DNA of 64,000 nt, from contig NZ_JABXOF010000008.1 of NCBI RefSeq assembly GCF_013375155.1, positions 62,001 through 126,000 on the forward strand, written 5' to 3'. The notes below the pieces were generated by a model. That model saw nothing but the letters and a program-made list of their open reading frames with translations, was not told the origin of the DNA and made no database searches. Positions 38,898 to 49,734 of the stretch are shown here, piece by piece; positions within the stretch are counted from its first letter, which is position 1, and each line of letters starts with the position of its first letter. Source of the DNA: Serratia ureilytica. GTDB taxonomy: Bacteria; Pseudomonadota; Gammaproteobacteria; Enterobacterales; Enterobacteriaceae. The position numbers and the translations under genes are program-made.

Positions 38898-39165
38898 AAT
38901 TGTTGCCTGATAAAACTGCCTGAAAACCGGCGCGCCGCTCACCCGCCGCCCCCGGGTGAAACACACCGGAGAAAAAATGGCAGGCGATCCGCGCACGAAA
39001 ACGCCCAAATCTATGCAAACTGGCGGACAAATGCAACTCTCCCCTGCATCTTTCAACCCGCAGCGTTGTTGACCGCACGCATTACTTACCTAAGTAAGCT
39101 CCCGGGGATGCCTGCGTTTGTCGCCTGGCTGCGGCTTGAAAGCTATTGAGGAGTTTAAGGTACAA

Positions 39166-39546
39166 TCAGCGCTGTTTTTGTTGCGGCAGATCAATAACCG
39201 GCAGGCGCAGCATAAAGGTCAGCAAAATGGCCAACATCAGCAGCAACAGCCCGCGCACCCACCAGATTTTCACCAGCCACAGCGAACAGGCGAAGGTCAG
39301 CACGATCACCAGCACCGCTTTCCACTTCGCCCCCGGCGGCAGCGCGCGATGCTGCTGCCAATGGCGCAGATAAGGGCCAAACCAGGAACGGTACAGCAGC
39401 CAGTGATGAAAGCGCGGCGAGGAGCGGGCGAAGCACCAGGCGGCCAACAGCAGGAACGGCGTGGTCGGCAACAGCGGCAACACCACGCCCAACGTCGCCA
39501 GCACCACCGCCAACCAGCCCAAAATGATCAATAACCCACGCGTCAT
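39166..39546 (-). CDS. ybaN: DUF454 inner-membrane protein YbaN
   Basis: 126 aa, closely matching E. coli YbaN (125). Three or four hydrophobic helices with the signature LPLLPTTPFLLLAAWCFARSSP (shown by its parts PTTPF and CFARSSP). No activity is established for the family. Divergent from priC. Confidence 0.93.
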   Translation of the reverse strand: MTRGLLIILGWLAVVLATLGVVLPLLPTTPFLLLAAWCFARSSPRFHHWLLYRSWFGPYLRHWQQHRALPPGAKWKAVLVIVLTFACSLWLVKIWWVRGLLLLMLAILLTFMLRLPVIDLPQQKQR

Positions 39547-39680
39547 GCGGTTCTTCGCTCCTCAATCGGTTGCGGCTTACTGTAGCATCGGCGCCGCGCC
39601 GGCGGAATATGCATGCGGCGCTTGTTTCAGGACGGCTTCGCGGGCAAGCTTACGCCTGTTGAAATCAAGAGGGAGCTTAT

Positions 39681-40217
39681 GTGAGCACTCAGCGTCTATT
39701 ACAGGTGTTGGCACAGCAGATTGCGGCGCTGGCGGCCGAAGTCAGCCCGCGCGGCGACGCCCCGATCCCGCAGGCGCGGTTCGACGCCGCCCTGTTCGCC
39801 AACCGCGGCACGCGGCTGCGCGACTACCTGGCCGAAGTGGAGAAAAACTTCGCCCAGCTGCAAAACGCCGCTAACGACAGCCGCGCCAGCCAGGTGGCCT
39901 TTCTGGCCGAAAAACTGGTGGCTCAGATCGCCGCCCTGCAGCGCGAGCTGGCGACCCAGGCGCTGCGGCGCAAGAATCAGCCGAAGGAAGCCCCCGAGGT
40001 CGATCTCTACCACAAGCTGGCCGAGCATCAGGATTACGAACGCCGGCTGATCGCCATGATTCAGGATCGGGAAAGCCTGCTGGGGCGCCAGACCACGCTG
40101 GCGGCCCAGCAAAAGCTGCAGCACGAGCTGGCGGCGCTGGAGGGGCGGCTGATGCGCTGTCGTCAGGCGTTGGCGCGCATCGAGCGCAATATCGAGCGCA
40201 AAGAAAACGGTTTTTGA
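39681..40217 (+). CDS. priC: Primosomal replication protein N'' (PriC)
   Basis: Helps reload DnaB helicase at stalled forks independently of PriA. 178 aa (E. coli 175), mostly helical, with conserved HQDYERRL and LMRCRQALARIE. The start codon is GTG, with GGGAG upstream; no ATG fits the frame. Same position, between ybaN and rsmS, as in E. coli. Confidence 0.9.
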   Translation: MSTQRLLQVLAQQIAALAAEVSPRGDAPIPQARFDAALFANRGTRLRDYLAEVEKNFAQLQNAANDSRASQVAFLAEKLVAQIAALQRELATQALRRKNQPKEAPEVDLYHKLAEHQDYERRLIAMIQDRESLLGRQTTLAAQQKLQHELAALEGRLMRCRQALARIERNIERKENGF

Positions 40218-40325
40218 AGATTTATCACAATATTTTAATGATTATTCCCCGGTTGCGCGCCGGGTTCACTATACTCTGCCGATACCCGAGTTATTCATCC
40301 CATTAATTAAATAAGCGCAGGTGCT

Positions 40326-40505
40326 ATGTCTCTGGAAAACGCCTCACCCGAACTGCAGCTGGCGGTAGACTTGATTTACCTGCTGGAATGCAACGAGATC
40401 GATCCAGCCACCGCGCTGGCGGCGCTGGATATCGTCAAACGGGATTATCAGGAAAAGCTGCAGCGCGCCGGCGTCACCTCTCCCTATCTGCCTGCCGGAC
40501 AGTAA
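40326..40505 (+). CDS. rsmS: Small replication-related protein RsmS (YbaM)
   Basis: A 59-aa protein, [20 protein letters not shown] at the start, then [13 protein letters not shown]. coli YbaM (53 aa) shares MSLENA, LAVDLI and ALDIVKRDY. In E. coli it was renamed RsmS for a PriC-linked fork-restart role; here too it follows priC on the same strand. The C-terminus is six residues longer. Confidence 0.92.
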   Translation: MSLENASPELQLAVDLIYLLECNEIDPATALAALDIVKRDYQEKLQRAGVTSPYLPAGQ

Positions 40506-40508
40506 CCG

Positions 40509-40530
40509 GGGACAGCGCCGCTGTCCCTTT
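40509..40530 (+). terminator. Terminator after rsmS
   Basis: GGGACAGC and GCTGTCCC pair perfectly around GCC directly after the rsmS stop, followed by TTT only. It lies between convergent rsmS and mscK. Confidence 0.6.
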
Positions 40531-40536
40531 CGCCTC

Positions 40537-43500
40537 TCATTGCTTATCCGCCGCCGTCTGGCCGCCGTCGTCCGGCGACAGCGTTCTTTTCACTTCCTGC
40601 ACTTCATTGCCCTGCTGGTTATGCAGATACACCTCCAGCTGGTTGAAGGCGATGTCGATGCCGTTTTCCCGGCACAAGCGGTCGACTGAGCGATTCAGTT
40701 CGTCCACCGTGTAGCTGCGATCGCGCAGTTCCCGCACATAGAGCCGCAGTTCGTGATCCAGCGTGCTGGCGCCGAAGTTGAGGAAGAACACCTGCGGTTC
40801 GGGATCGGTCATGACCCGCGGGTTGTCGTGCGCCGCCTGCAGCAGCACCTTTTTCACCTTGTCGAGATCGGAGCCGTAGGCCACGCCGACCTTGATCAGC
40901 ACGCGGGTGATGGTATCGGACAGCGACCAGTTGATCAGACGCTCGGTGACGAACGCCTTGTTCGGAATGATCACCTCTTTGCGATCGAAGTCGGTAATGG
41001 TGGTGGCGCGAATGCGGATCTTGCTGACCGAACCGGAGAAGGTGCCGATGGTGATGGTATCGCCGATGCGGATCGGGCGTTCGAACAGAATGATCAGGCC
41101 GGAGACGAAGTTGGCGAAGATCTCTTGCAGGCCGAAGCCCAGCCCGACCGTCAGACCGGCGGCCAGCCATTGCAGTTTGTCCCAGGATACGCCGAGCGAT
41201 CCCAGCGCAACCACGGCGCCCACGGCGGTAATCAGGTAAGTGAGCACGGTGGTGATGGCATAAGACGCCCCCTGCCGCAGTTGCAGCCGCGACAGCACCA
41301 CCACCTCCAGCAAACCGGGCAAGTTGCGGGTGAGCACGTAGGCGACAATCACTGCGGCGATCGCCACCATCATGTTGCCCAGCGTCACCGCCTGCGACAC
41401 GCTGCTGCCCGCCACGGTGCTGGTGTAATGCCACAGCGTGATGCTGTCCAGATAAGCGATGACCGTCACCAGATCCGACCAAATGGCGTAGAAAGCGCTG
41501 GCGAAGATGGCGAACAGCACCAGGGTGGTCAGGCGCAGCGACTGCTGGTTGATCTGATCGAGCGCCAGCGGCGGCTCTTCCACCACCGGTTCGCCGCCTT
41601 CGGCTCCTTCTTTCGCCACGTTTTGCCGCCGCGCCAACGCGCGCCGGTAAGCCAGACGCCGCGCCGCCACGCTCAGGCCGCGCAGCGCGGTCAGGTATAC
41701 GATATTCCACAGGAAAAACAGATACAGGCTGTCTATCCAGCGGCTGGCCAGCCGCAGCGTGGTATAGAAGTAGCCGGCGAACATCAGCCCCAGCAGGATC
41801 AGCGGCGTGGCGGCCAGCGCGGTGACCACCACCAGCCGCACGGCGTGCGAGCCCTTTTCACGCCAGCTGTCGCGACACAGCGGGAACACCAGCACCGTGA
41901 GCAGCGCCAGCGTCAACATCACCACGATCTGGCCGATCACGTCTTCCACCAGACGCAGCGGCGCTTTCTCGCCCAATACCGACCAGAAGATCAACGGCTG
42001 CAGCGCCAACCCCAGCCGCAGCGTCTGACGGCGGTAATGCGCGCACAGGTTGGCGCCGAAGTTGAAATGCCGCTCGGCGATGCCGCCCGGTTTCAGCATG
42101 CGATAGCTGAAGCCGAACACCAGCCACGACAGCGCCAGCTGCTGCGACAATGCCCATATAAAGTCGCTGATGCCGAAATCCGCGCGATACATCCAGAAAC
42201 CGACGCCGAGGAGTAACGCGGCGCCGGGCAACACTTTCAGCAAGGTCAGCGCGATGGCCTTCGGCGTGTGCAGTTGGCCGTCGCGCTTAAGTTGCCCCAC
42301 GTCGTTGGCCAGCTTTTGCAAATGGCCGTCGATCAGCCGGTAGCGCCAGCGCAATACCCCGATCGCCAACAGCATCGGGATCAGGAACACCAGCGCATTC
42401 AGCCCGCCCTGCACCAGCTTGCCGCCGTCGAATTTGAGATCGAGACCGGCAATCTGATCGCGCACCGCCTCCGGCATCGCCTTCAGCCACGCCAGATCGA
42501 CCGGCTTGTTGCTGTTAACCCAGAAAATCTGCTGGGTCAGCGTATCTTGCAGCGAACCGTAAACGCTGGTCAGCTGCTGCTGATTGATCTGCAGGTTGAT
42601 CGACAGCGACAGCTGGTTGCTGAGCTGCTTGTTCAGCTGATCCAGCAGTTCGCGGCGCATATCGACGATCTCGTTTAACGCGTCGATCACCTCCGGGCCG
42701 GCCTTTTCCTTGCTTTCGGCCACCAGCTGGTTGATGTAATCCTCTCCCTTGAACAGATCGTCGCGTTGCTGATTGATATCGAACTGCTCCAGCCGCAAAT
42801 CGGCGATGCGCGTGTCCATATCCGCCAACAGCGTGCCCTGCGGCAGGCTCTGCTGCTGCTGATACAGGATGCGCGACAGCACCAGGCTGCCCTTCAGCAC
42901 CTGGATCTGTTCTTTCAGGTTACGCTCCGCCTGCAGCCCGCGGTCGAGCCAGTTTTTGACCCGAATGTTCTGCTGGAACAGGGTGTTGCTCTCTTCGGTG
43001 GCGGCGATCAGCCGCTGGCTCAGCTGGCGGTTGACGTCCAGTTGCTTGCTGACCAGCTGATCGTGCTGAATATCGGTGGCGTCTTCCGGGTTCTGCGCCT
43101 CTTTGGCGGTCTTTTCAGACAGCGTCAAACGTTTGCTGTTGACGATCTCCTGCAGCAACTGTACCGAGCGATCCAGCGCGTCGATATGCGCCGTGGTGTA
43201 ATCACGCTGTTTTTGCAGCAGATCCTGCAGCGTGGTATTGGCTTCCAGACTTTTGCGCTGCAGCTCCAGCTGCGCGTTGAGCAACGCCTGCTCGGTGGTC
43301 AGCATCACCTGCTGGCTGTTGCGCAGCGAATCTTGCCCCGGCGTCTGGCCGCTGAGCTGGCTGCGGATCTCCTGCAGGCGCTGCGAAGCGGCGTACATGG
43401 TGCTTTGTACTCGTTCAGGCTGGGTTTGCAGCGACACCAGTTGGCTGTTGTAAGTAGAGAGGCTCTCCTGCGCGCTTTGCAGCTCGTCGAGCGTTTGATA

Positions 43501-43929
43501 CAGCCGGCTTTCCAATTGGCGCAGCGACAGCGGCAACAGCGCGGCGCGCGCCGCCGCATTGTCTACCGGCTGCTTCAGCGCATCCAGTTCGGCGGTCACC
43601 TGATTGAGCTTCGCCGGCGCCTGCTGCACCTGCTGTTTAAGCTGCGCCGCGTCCTGCCGATTGCGCTCGATGGCGTCCAGCAGCTCCAGCGTGCGGGTTA
43701 AATCCTGTTGGGACAGCTTTTCGACCGGCGTCAGGGCTTTTTGCTTGTTCAGCGCTTCCAGCTGGCTTTGCACTTCGCTGCGCTGCGGCAAATCGCCGTT
43801 CAGCGCCGCCTGCACCGGCAAGCTCAGCGCGCAAATCAGGAAAAGGAGTGTCGCGGCGGCGATGCGCCGCCGGCATGCGCCGACAAACGAGCGCGGCGTC
43901 AGAGAGGGCAGAGTCAACCAGCGATGCAT
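40537..43929 (-). CDS. mscK: Potassium-dependent mechanosensitive channel MscK (KefA)
   Basis: A large MscS-superfamily channel of 1130 aa (E. coli 1120). A signal peptide ends near PVQA. A long periplasmic coiled-coil region follows (about 40-480, rich in Gln and Leu), then eleven or so membrane helices, and a C-terminal MscS core with AAGLTVGLGFGLQEIFANFVSG and the beta domain RIGDTITIGTFSGSV. It releases solutes on osmotic downshock and opens in a K+-dependent way. Confidence 0.96.
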   Translation of the reverse strand: MHRWLTLPSLTPRSFVGACRRRIAAATLLFLICALSLPVQAALNGDLPQRSEVQSQLEALNKQKALTPVEKLSQQDLTRTLELLDAIERNRQDAAQLKQQVQQAPAKLNQVTAELDALKQPVDNAAARAALLPLSLRQLESRLYQTLDELQSAQESLSTYNSQLVSLQTQPERVQSTMYAASQRLQEIRSQLSGQTPGQDSLRNSQQVMLTTEQALLNAQLELQRKSLEANTTLQDLLQKQRDYTTAHIDALDRSVQLLQEIVNSKRLTLSEKTAKEAQNPEDATDIQHDQLVSKQLDVNRQLSQRLIAATEESNTLFQQNIRVKNWLDRGLQAERNLKEQIQVLKGSLVLSRILYQQQQSLPQGTLLADMDTRIADLRLEQFDINQQRDDLFKGEDYINQLVAESKEKAGPEVIDALNEIVDMRRELLDQLNKQLSNQLSLSINLQINQQQLTSVYGSLQDTLTQQIFWVNSNKPVDLAWLKAMPEAVRDQIAGLDLKFDGGKLVQGGLNALVFLIPMLLAIGVLRWRYRLIDGHLQKLANDVGQLKRDGQLHTPKAIALTLLKVLPGAALLLGVGFWMYRADFGISDFIWALSQQLALSWLVFGFSYRMLKPGGIAERHFNFGANLCAHYRRQTLRLGLALQPLIFWSVLGEKAPLRLVEDVIGQIVVMLTLALLTVLVFPLCRDSWREKGSHAVRLVVVTALAATPLILLGLMFAGYFYTTLRLASRWIDSLYLFFLWNIVYLTALRGLSVAARRLAYRRALARRQNVAKEGAEGGEPVVEEPPLALDQINQQSLRLTTLVLFAIFASAFYAIWSDLVTVIAYLDSITLWHYTSTVAGSSVSQAVTLGNMMVAIAAVIVAYVLTRNLPGLLEVVVLSRLQLRQGASYAITTVLTYLITAVGAVVALGSLGVSWDKLQWLAAGLTVGLGFGLQEIFANFVSGLIILFERPIRIGDTITIGTFSGSVSKIRIRATTITDFDRKEVIIPNKAFVTERLINWSLSDTITRVLIKVGVAYGSDLDKVKKVLLQAAHDNPRVMTDPEPQVFFLNFGASTLDHELRLYVRELRDRSYTVDELNRSVDRLCRENGIDIAFNQLEVYLHNQQGNEVQEVKRTLSPDDGGQTAADKQ

Positions 43930-44029
43930 GATTTAGCTTCGGATCGGTTAAGAAGCCTGAAGATTATCACGATCGCCGGCGGGCAACGAACAACAAAAAC
44001 GTTGCCGGTGATGTCCCGTTGTCGCGAAA

Positions 44030-44383
44030 TCAGAAAGTGAGCACTTTCTCCGCCGCCAGCGTCCACTGCGCCAGTTCGACCAGCGTGCCGATCTCCACGC
44101 CGTCCGCCAGCGGCAAGCGGCTGACGCCGCGCGCGTCGGCGCAGGTCTTGCACAGCTTGACCGGCACCTGCTGCGCGGTGAGGATCTCCAGCATCTGCTG
44201 CAGATGGTATCCTTCGTGCGGCTGCTGTCCTGCCAGCCCGGCCACCACCGCGTCGGACATCAGAAACAGCCGCAGGTCGAGATTGCTTTGCTGCTCTTTC
44301 AGCGCGATGGCCAACCGCAGCGCATTGAACAAGGATTCATGGCCATAGGCGGCGCCATTGGCAATAAGAACAACTGATGACAT
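44030..44383 (-). CDS. DsrE-family protein, YchN-like
   Basis: 117 aa, the same length as E. coli YchN and nearly co-linear: VLIANGAAYGHESLFNALRL, LFLMSDAV, VKLCKTCADARG and GTLVELAQWTLAAEKVLTF. YchN forms a hexamer, and the CxxC suggests redox or sulfur chemistry; function unproven. The start at 44383 has AAGGAGAG upstream. It follows acrR by 11 bases on the same strand, so it is probably co-transcribed with acrR. E. coli has no such gene at this place. Confidence 0.9.
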   Translation of the reverse strand: MSSVVLIANGAAYGHESLFNALRLAIALKEQQSNLDLRLFLMSDAVVAGLAGQQPHEGYHLQQMLEILTAQQVPVKLCKTCADARGVSRLPLADGVEIGTLVELAQWTLAAEKVLTF

Positions 44384-44394
44384 GAAATCTCTCC

Positions 44395-45054
44395 TTATAA
44401 AGGAAGGCGGTCGACGTCGGGGTTGAGGCGCAAGGTGGGGCAAAACTGCAGCATCTCCAAAAACGCATCGACCAGCGCTTCGGCTTCGGCCCGCAGATCG
44501 AAACTTTCCGGCATAAACAGCCAGTTTTCCATCAGGCCGGTGATATAACCGCGCAGGATGATCGCCGCACGGCGGGTATGCAAATCGGCGGGCAATTGCT
44601 CGTGGTGAATGCAGTTATACAGCACCGCTTCGATGCGTTCGTAGCCGGCGAGGTACAACACCTTGCGCGAATCCAGCAGCGGCATCATTTCACCGACAAA
44701 CTCGCATTTGTGGAATATAATCTCCATCAACGCCCGCCTGCGGCCGTCTTCAACCGTAGACGTCAGAATGTAAATCAGAATTTCCCGGATAACCCGCAGT
44801 GGATTATCGGGAAACTTTGCCTGATACTCTGTTTCGAGCTGGTCAATTTTCGGCTCGGTAGATTCCCAAACTTCATTAAACAGGTCTACCTTATTCTTGA
44901 AGTGCCAGTAAATGGCTCCACGCGTAACCCCGGCAGCGGTGGCAATATCTGTCAGTGACGTTGCAGCAACGCCACGTTCAGAGAACTCTCTCACCGCAGC
45001 ATCGAGGATTTGCTGCCGGGTTTCTTGCGCCTGCTGTTTGGTTTTTCGTGCCAT
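44395..45054 (-). CDS. acrR: TetR-family repressor AcrR
   Basis: Represses acrAB and itself until drugs bind. 219 aa (E. coli 215): N-terminal HTH with [28 protein letters not shown], here cited by its parts TSLTDIA and IYWHFKNK, and a ligand-binding C-terminal domain. Divergent from acrA with a perfect 24-bp operator between. The C-terminal tail (NPDVDRLPL) differs from E. coli. Confidence 0.96.
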   Translation of the reverse strand: MARKTKQQAQETRQQILDAAVREFSERGVAATSLTDIATAAGVTRGAIYWHFKNKVDLFNEVWESTEPKIDQLETEYQAKFPDNPLRVIREILIYILTSTVEDGRRRALMEIIFHKCEFVGEMMPLLDSRKVLYLAGYERIEAVLYNCIHHEQLPADLHTRRAAIILRGYITGLMENWLFMPESFDLRAEAEALVDAFLEMLQFCPTLRLNPDVDRLPL

Positions 45055-45082
45055 GGCATTGTTATTTAGGGGGAGTGTGATT

Positions 45083-45106
45083 TACATACATTCGCGAATG
45101 TATGTA
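45083..45106. promoter_or_regulatory. AcrR operator
   Basis: A perfect 24-bp palindrome, TACATACATTCG/CGAATGTATGTA. E. coli has the same operator with TG in place of CG at the centre. Confidence 0.95.
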
Positions 45107-45120
45107 CCATAGCACGCACA

Positions 45121-45126
45121 TATAAT
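45121..45126 (+). promoter_or_regulatory. -10 box of the acrAB promoter
   Basis: A perfect TATAAT. The -35 position, 17 bases upstream, falls within the right half of the AcrR operator, so repressor binding would block polymerase. The neighbouring ATAGCAC is in the place of the E. coli MarA/SoxS/Rob box, though I see only partial agreement. Confidence 0.75.
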
Positions 45127-45196
45127 TAACGCAGCAATGGGTTTTAAAGCTTGTGATCCATTGATCATTTTGAAATCGGACACTTGAGGTTTTTCT

Positions 45197-46384
45197 ATGA
45201 ACAAAAACAGAGGGTTAACGCCTCTGGCGGCCGTTCTGATGCTTTCAGGCAGCTTAGTGCTAACAGGATGTAACGATAAAGAAACCCAACAGCAAGGCGC
45301 CCAACAGCAGGCTCCTGAAGTGGGCGTAGTCACTTTGAAGGCCGAGCCTCTCAATATCACTACCGATCTTCCTGGCCGCACCGCTGCGTATCGCATCGCC
45401 GAAGTTCGCCCTCAGGTCAGCGGCATCATCCTGAAGCGTAACTTCGTTGAAGGCAGCGATATCAAGGCCGGGACGTCTCTGTACCAAATCGATCCCGCGA
45501 CCTATCAGGCCAGCTACGACAGCGCGAAAGGCGATTTGGCCAAAGCGCAGGCCAGCGCTTCCATCGCACGCGTGACGGTAAACCGCTACAAGCCATTGCT
45601 GGGCACCAGCTACATCAGCAAGCAGGACTATGACAACGCCGTGTCCACGCTGCAGCAAGCGGATGCCGCCGTGGTGGCCGCCAAGGCCGCCGTGGAAACC
45701 GCGCGCATCAACCTGGCGTACACCAAGGTGACCTCTCCGATCTCCGGCCGCATCGGCAAATCCGCCGTGACCGAAGGCGCGCTGGTCAGCAACGGCCAGG
45801 CAACCGCCCTGTCCACCGTGCAGCAGTTGGATCCGATGTATGTCGACGTCACCCAGTCGAGCACCGACTTCCTGCGCCTGAAGCAAGAACTGGCCAGCGG
45901 CGCGCTGAAGCAGGAAAACGGCAAGGCCAAAGTGAAACTGATGCTGGAAAACGGCACCGAATACGCGCAGGAAGGCACGCTGGAGTTCTCCGACGTCACC
46001 GTCGATGAGACCACCGGCTCCATCACCATTCGCGCCCTGTTCCCTAACCCGAACGATACGCTGTTGCCTGGCATGTTCGTGCGCGCCCGTCTGGACGAAG
46101 GCGTACGCAGCGATGCATTGCTGGTGCCTCAACAGGGCGTCACCCGCAACCCGCGCGGCGACGCGACGGCGTTGGTGGTAGGGGCAGACAACAAAGTTGA
46201 GCTGCGCACGCTGAAGGCGGACCAGGCGATTGGCGACAAATGGCTGGTTACCGATGGCCTGAAAGCCGGCGATCGCGTCATCGTCACCGGCCTGATGAAA
46301 GTGCATCCGGGCGCGCAGGTAAAAGTGCAGGAAGTTGACACTCAGGCGCAAAAACAGCCGCAGTCTGAAGCGCAGAAGTCATAA
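45197..46384 (+). CDS. acrA: Multidrug efflux periplasmic adaptor AcrA
   Basis: Membrane-fusion protein that joins AcrB to TolC. 395 aa (E. coli 397). Lipoprotein signal with LVLTGC; lipoyl halves around PQVSGIILKRNFVEGSDIKAG (cited as QVSGIIL and SPISGRIG), a coiled-coil hairpin, and beta-barrel/MP domains. First gene of acrAB, 17 bases before acrB. Repressed by AcrR. Confidence 0.97.
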   Translation: MNKNRGLTPLAAVLMLSGSLVLTGCNDKETQQQGAQQQAPEVGVVTLKAEPLNITTDLPGRTAAYRIAEVRPQVSGIILKRNFVEGSDIKAGTSLYQIDPATYQASYDSAKGDLAKAQASASIARVTVNRYKPLLGTSYISKQDYDNAVSTLQQADAAVVAAKAAVETARINLAYTKVTSPISGRIGKSAVTEGALVSNGQATALSTVQQLDPMYVDVTQSSTDFLRLKQELASGALKQENGKAKVKLMLENGTEYAQEGTLEFSDVTVDETTGSITIRALFPNPNDTLLPGMFVRARLDEGVRSDALLVPQQGVTRNPRGDATALVVGADNKVELRTLKADQAIGDKWLVTDGLKAGDRVIVTGLMKVHPGAQVKVQEVDTQAQKQPQSEAQKS

Positions 46385-46401
46385 AAAGGAGCCTGTAATA
46401 C

Positions 46402-49400
46402 ATGGCTAAGTTCTTTATAGACCGCCCAATTTTCGCCTGGGTAATCGCCATCATCGTCATGTTGGCGGGGGTGCTTGCAATAATGAAACTGCCAATCGCG
46501 CAGTATCCCACTATTGCACCGCCGGCGGTGAGTATTTCCGCCAACTACCCGGGCGCAGATGCCAAAACGGTGCAGGATACCGTCACACAGATTATCGAAC
46601 AGAACATGAATGGTATCGATAACCTGATGTACATGTCCTCCACCAGTGATTCCTCTGGTAGCGTCACCATTACCCTGACGTTTGAGTCCGGCACCGATCC
46701 TGACATCGCGCAGGTTCAGGTCCAGAACAAACTGTCGTTGGCCACCCCGCTGCTGCCGCAAGAAGTTCAGCAGCAGGGCCTGAAAGTAGAAAAATCCAGC
46801 AGCAGCTTCCTGATGGTGGCCGGCTTCGTTTCCGACGATCCGAACATGACTCAGGACGATATTGCGGACTACGTGGCGTCCAACATCAAGGACCCGATCA
46901 GCCGTTCGTCCGGCGTGGGTGAAGTGCAGCTGTTCGGTGCCCAGTACGCGATGCGTATCTGGCTGGATCCGAACAAGCTGAACAACTACCAGCTGACGAC
47001 CACGGATGTGACCTCCGCCATCACCGAGCAGAACAACCAGATCGCCGCAGGCCAGCTGGGCGGCCTGCCGCCGGTGCCGGGGCAGCAGTTGAACGCCTCG
47101 ATCATCGCGCAGACCCGTCTGACTTCGCCGGAAGAGTTCGGCAAGATCCTGCTGAAGGTCAATACCGACGGTTCCCAGGTGCGCCTGCGCGACGTCGCTC
47201 ACATCGAGCGCGGCGCGGAAAGCTATGCCGTTACCGCGCGTTATAACGGCAAGCCTGCCGCCGGCCTGGGTATCAAACTGGCGACCGGCGCCAACGCCTT
47301 GAACACCGCCAAAGGTGTGAAAGACGAGCTGGCCAAGATGGCGCCATTCTTCCCGCAAGGGATGAAAGTGGTTTATCCGTACGACACCACTCCATTCGTT
47401 AAGATCTCCATCAACGAAGTGGTGAAAACGCTGATCGAAGCCATCATCCTGGTATTCCTGGTGATGTATCTGTTCCTGCAGAACTTCCGCGCGACGCTGA
47501 TCCCAACCATCGCGGTGCCGGTGGTGTTGCTGGGGACCTTTGCGATACTCGCGGCGTTCGGCTTCTCGATAAACACCCTGACGATGTTCGGCATGGTGTT
47601 GGCGATCGGCCTGCTGGTGGATGATGCCATCGTGGTGGTGGAAAACGTCGAGCGCGTCATGTCCGAAGAGGGGCTGCCGCCGAAAGAAGCTACCCGTAAA
47701 TCGATGGGCCAGATCCAGGGCGCGCTGGTGGGTATCGCCATGGTGCTGTCGGCGGTATTCGTGCCGATGGCGTTCTTCGGCGGTTCAACCGGCGCCATCT
47801 ATCGTCAGTTCTCGATCACCATCGTGTCCGCGATGGCGCTGTCGGTGCTGGTGGCCTTGATCCTGACACCGGCGCTGTGCGCCACCCTGCTCAAACCGAT
47901 CCCGAAAGGCGATCACGGGGTTAAAACGGGCTTCTTCGGCTGGTTTAACCGCATGTTCGAGAAGAGCACGCATCACTATACCGACAGCGTGGGCAACATT
48001 CTGCGCAGCACCGGCCGCTACCTGATCATCTACCTGCTGATCGTGGTTGGCATGGGCCTGCTGTTCCTGCGTCTTCCTTCTTCGTTCCTGCCGGACGAAG
48101 ATCAGGGCATCCTGTTGACCATGGTGCAGTTGCCTGCCGGCGCCACCGAATCCCGCACCAACAAGGTGTTGGAAGAAGTCTCCGACTACTTCCTGAACAA
48201 GGAAAAGGACAACGTGGTTTCGGTGTTTACCGTCGCGGGCTTCGGCTTCAACGGTAACGGCCAGAACAACGGCCTGGCATTCGTCAGCCTGAAAGACTGG
48301 GGTGAGCGTCCAGGGGCCGGGAACAAGGTGGAAGCGATCGCGGGTCGCGCCATGGGCGCCTTCTCGCAGATTAAAGAAGGCCTGGTGTTCCCGTTCAACC
48401 TGCCGGCGATCATCGAACTCGGTACCGCAACCGGCTTCGACTTCGAGCTGATTGACCAGGGCGGCCTGGGGCACGAAAAACTGACCGAAGCGCGTAACCA
48501 GCTGTTGGGCATGGTTGCTCAGCATCCGGACGTGCTGGTGGGCGTGCGCCCGAACGGCCTGGAAGATACGCCGCAGTTCAAACTGATCGTCGATCAGGAG
48601 AAAGCCAAGGCGCTGGGCGTGAGCATCACCACCATCAACAGCACGCTGAGCACCGCACTGGGCGGTTCGTACGTCAACGACTTCATCGACCGCGGTCGTG
48701 TGAAGAAGGTGTATGTACAGGCAGACGCGCCGTTCCGTATGCTGCCGGAAGACATCAACAAGTGGTACGTGCGCGGTACCAGCGGCCAGATGGTGCCATT
48801 CTCCGCCTTCTCTTCGGCGAAATGGGAATACGGCTCACCGCGTCTGGAACGCTATAACGGCTTGCCGTCGATGGAAATTCTGGGCCAGGCTGCACCGGGC
48901 AAGAGTACCGGTGAAGCGATGAACCTGATGGAACAGCTGGCGTCCAAACTGCCAAGCGGCATCGGTTACGACTGGACCGGCATGTCCTATCAGGAACGTC
49001 TGTCGGGCAACCAGGCGCCGGCGCTGTACGCCATCTCGATTCTGGTGGTGTTCCTGTGTCTGGCGGCGCTGTATGAAAGCTGGTCCGTACCGTTCTCGGT
49101 CATGCTGGTATTGCCGCTGGGGGTTATCGGTGCGTTGTTGGCCGCGACGATGCGCGGCATGAATAACGACGTGTACTTCCAGGTGGGGCTGTTGACCACC
49201 ATCGGTCTATCGGCGAAGAACGCCATCCTGATCGTGGAATTCGCCAAGGATCTGATGGAGAAAGAAGGCAAAGGTCTGATCGAAGCGACGTTGGAAGCGG
49301 TGCGTATGCGTCTGCGTCCAATTCTGATGACGTCCCTGGCCTTCATCCTCGGGGTTCTGCCGCTGGTTATCAGCAGCGGCGCAGGCTCCGGCGCACAGAA

Positions 49401-49548
49401 CGCGGTAGGTACCGGCGTAATGGGCGGGATGATCACCGCGACCGTATTGGCGATCTTCTTCGTACCGGTGTTCTTCGTGGTGGTTCGCCGCCGCTTCAGC
49501 AAGAAGAACGAAGACCTGGAACACAGCCACCCGGTAGAGCATCACTGA
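46402..49548 (+). CDS. acrB: RND multidrug efflux pump AcrB
   Basis: Inner-membrane trimeric proton-driven exporter of 1048 aa (E. coli 1049). Hallmarks: [17 protein letters not shown] at the N-terminus, the proton-relay pair in [15 protein letters not shown] (Asp407/Asp408 equivalents), [12 protein letters not shown], and [16 protein letters not shown] carrying the relay lysine. Exports many drugs, dyes and detergents through TolC. Confidence 0.98.
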   Translation: MAKFFIDRPIFAWVIAIIVMLAGVLAIMKLPIAQYPTIAPPAVSISANYPGADAKTVQDTVTQIIEQNMNGIDNLMYMSSTSDSSGSVTITLTFESGTDPDIAQVQVQNKLSLATPLLPQEVQQQGLKVEKSSSSFLMVAGFVSDDPNMTQDDIADYVASNIKDPISRSSGVGEVQLFGAQYAMRIWLDPNKLNNYQLTTTDVTSAITEQNNQIAAGQLGGLPPVPGQQLNASIIAQTRLTSPEEFGKILLKVNTDGSQVRLRDVAHIERGAESYAVTARYNGKPAAGLGIKLATGANALNTAKGVKDELAKMAPFFPQGMKVVYPYDTTPFVKISINEVVKTLIEAIILVFLVMYLFLQNFRATLIPTIAVPVVLLGTFAILAAFGFSINTLTMFGMVLAIGLLVDDAIVVVENVERVMSEEGLPPKEATRKSMGQIQGALVGIAMVLSAVFVPMAFFGGSTGAIYRQFSITIVSAMALSVLVALILTPALCATLLKPIPKGDHGVKTGFFGWFNRMFEKSTHHYTDSVGNILRSTGRYLIIYLLIVVGMGLLFLRLPSSFLPDEDQGILLTMVQLPAGATESRTNKVLEEVSDYFLNKEKDNVVSVFTVAGFGFNGNGQNNGLAFVSLKDWGERPGAGNKVEAIAGRAMGAFSQIKEGLVFPFNLPAIIELGTATGFDFELIDQGGLGHEKLTEARNQLLGMVAQHPDVLVGVRPNGLEDTPQFKLIVDQEKAKALGVSITTINSTLSTALGGSYVNDFIDRGRVKKVYVQADAPFRMLPEDINKWYVRGTSGQMVPFSAFSSAKWEYGSPRLERYNGLPSMEILGQAAPGKSTGEAMNLMEQLASKLPSGIGYDWTGMSYQERLSGNQAPALYAISILVVFLCLAALYESWSVPFSVMLVLPLGVIGALLAATMRGMNNDVYFQVGLLTTIGLSAKNAILIVEFAKDLMEKEGKGLIEATLEAVRMRLRPILMTSLAFILGVLPLVISSGAGSGAQNAVGTGVMGGMITATVLAIFFVPVFFVVVRRRFSKKNEDLEHSHPVEHH

Positions 49549-49581
49549 TCGTTCAGTGAAGAGATTTCTACCCGATAATCG

Positions 49582-49611
49582 AAAAGGCCGCGCATGCGGC
49601 CTTTTTCTTTT
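49582..49611 (+). terminator. acrAB terminator
   Basis: AAAAGGCCGC and GCGGCCTTTT pair perfectly around GCAT, followed by TCTTTT, 33 bases after the acrB stop. Confidence 0.92.
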
Positions 49612-49701
49612 GCTTCAGTTGCTTAATGCAAACCGTTCTCATTAATTCACTCGTGTGTGCAATTTACGCTTGATCGTGATGCCCGGTCGGCGCATAATTG
49701 T

Positions 49702-49716
49702 TGTTATAGTATAACA
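49702..49716. promoter_or_regulatory. Zur box upstream of rpmE2
   Basis: TGTTATA-G-TATAACA is a perfect dyad equal to the core of the enterobacterial Zur consensus (ATGTTATAnTATAACAT), 18 bases before the rpmE2 start. Confidence 0.9.
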
Positions 49717-49734
49717 TTACACGAGAGAGCCATT

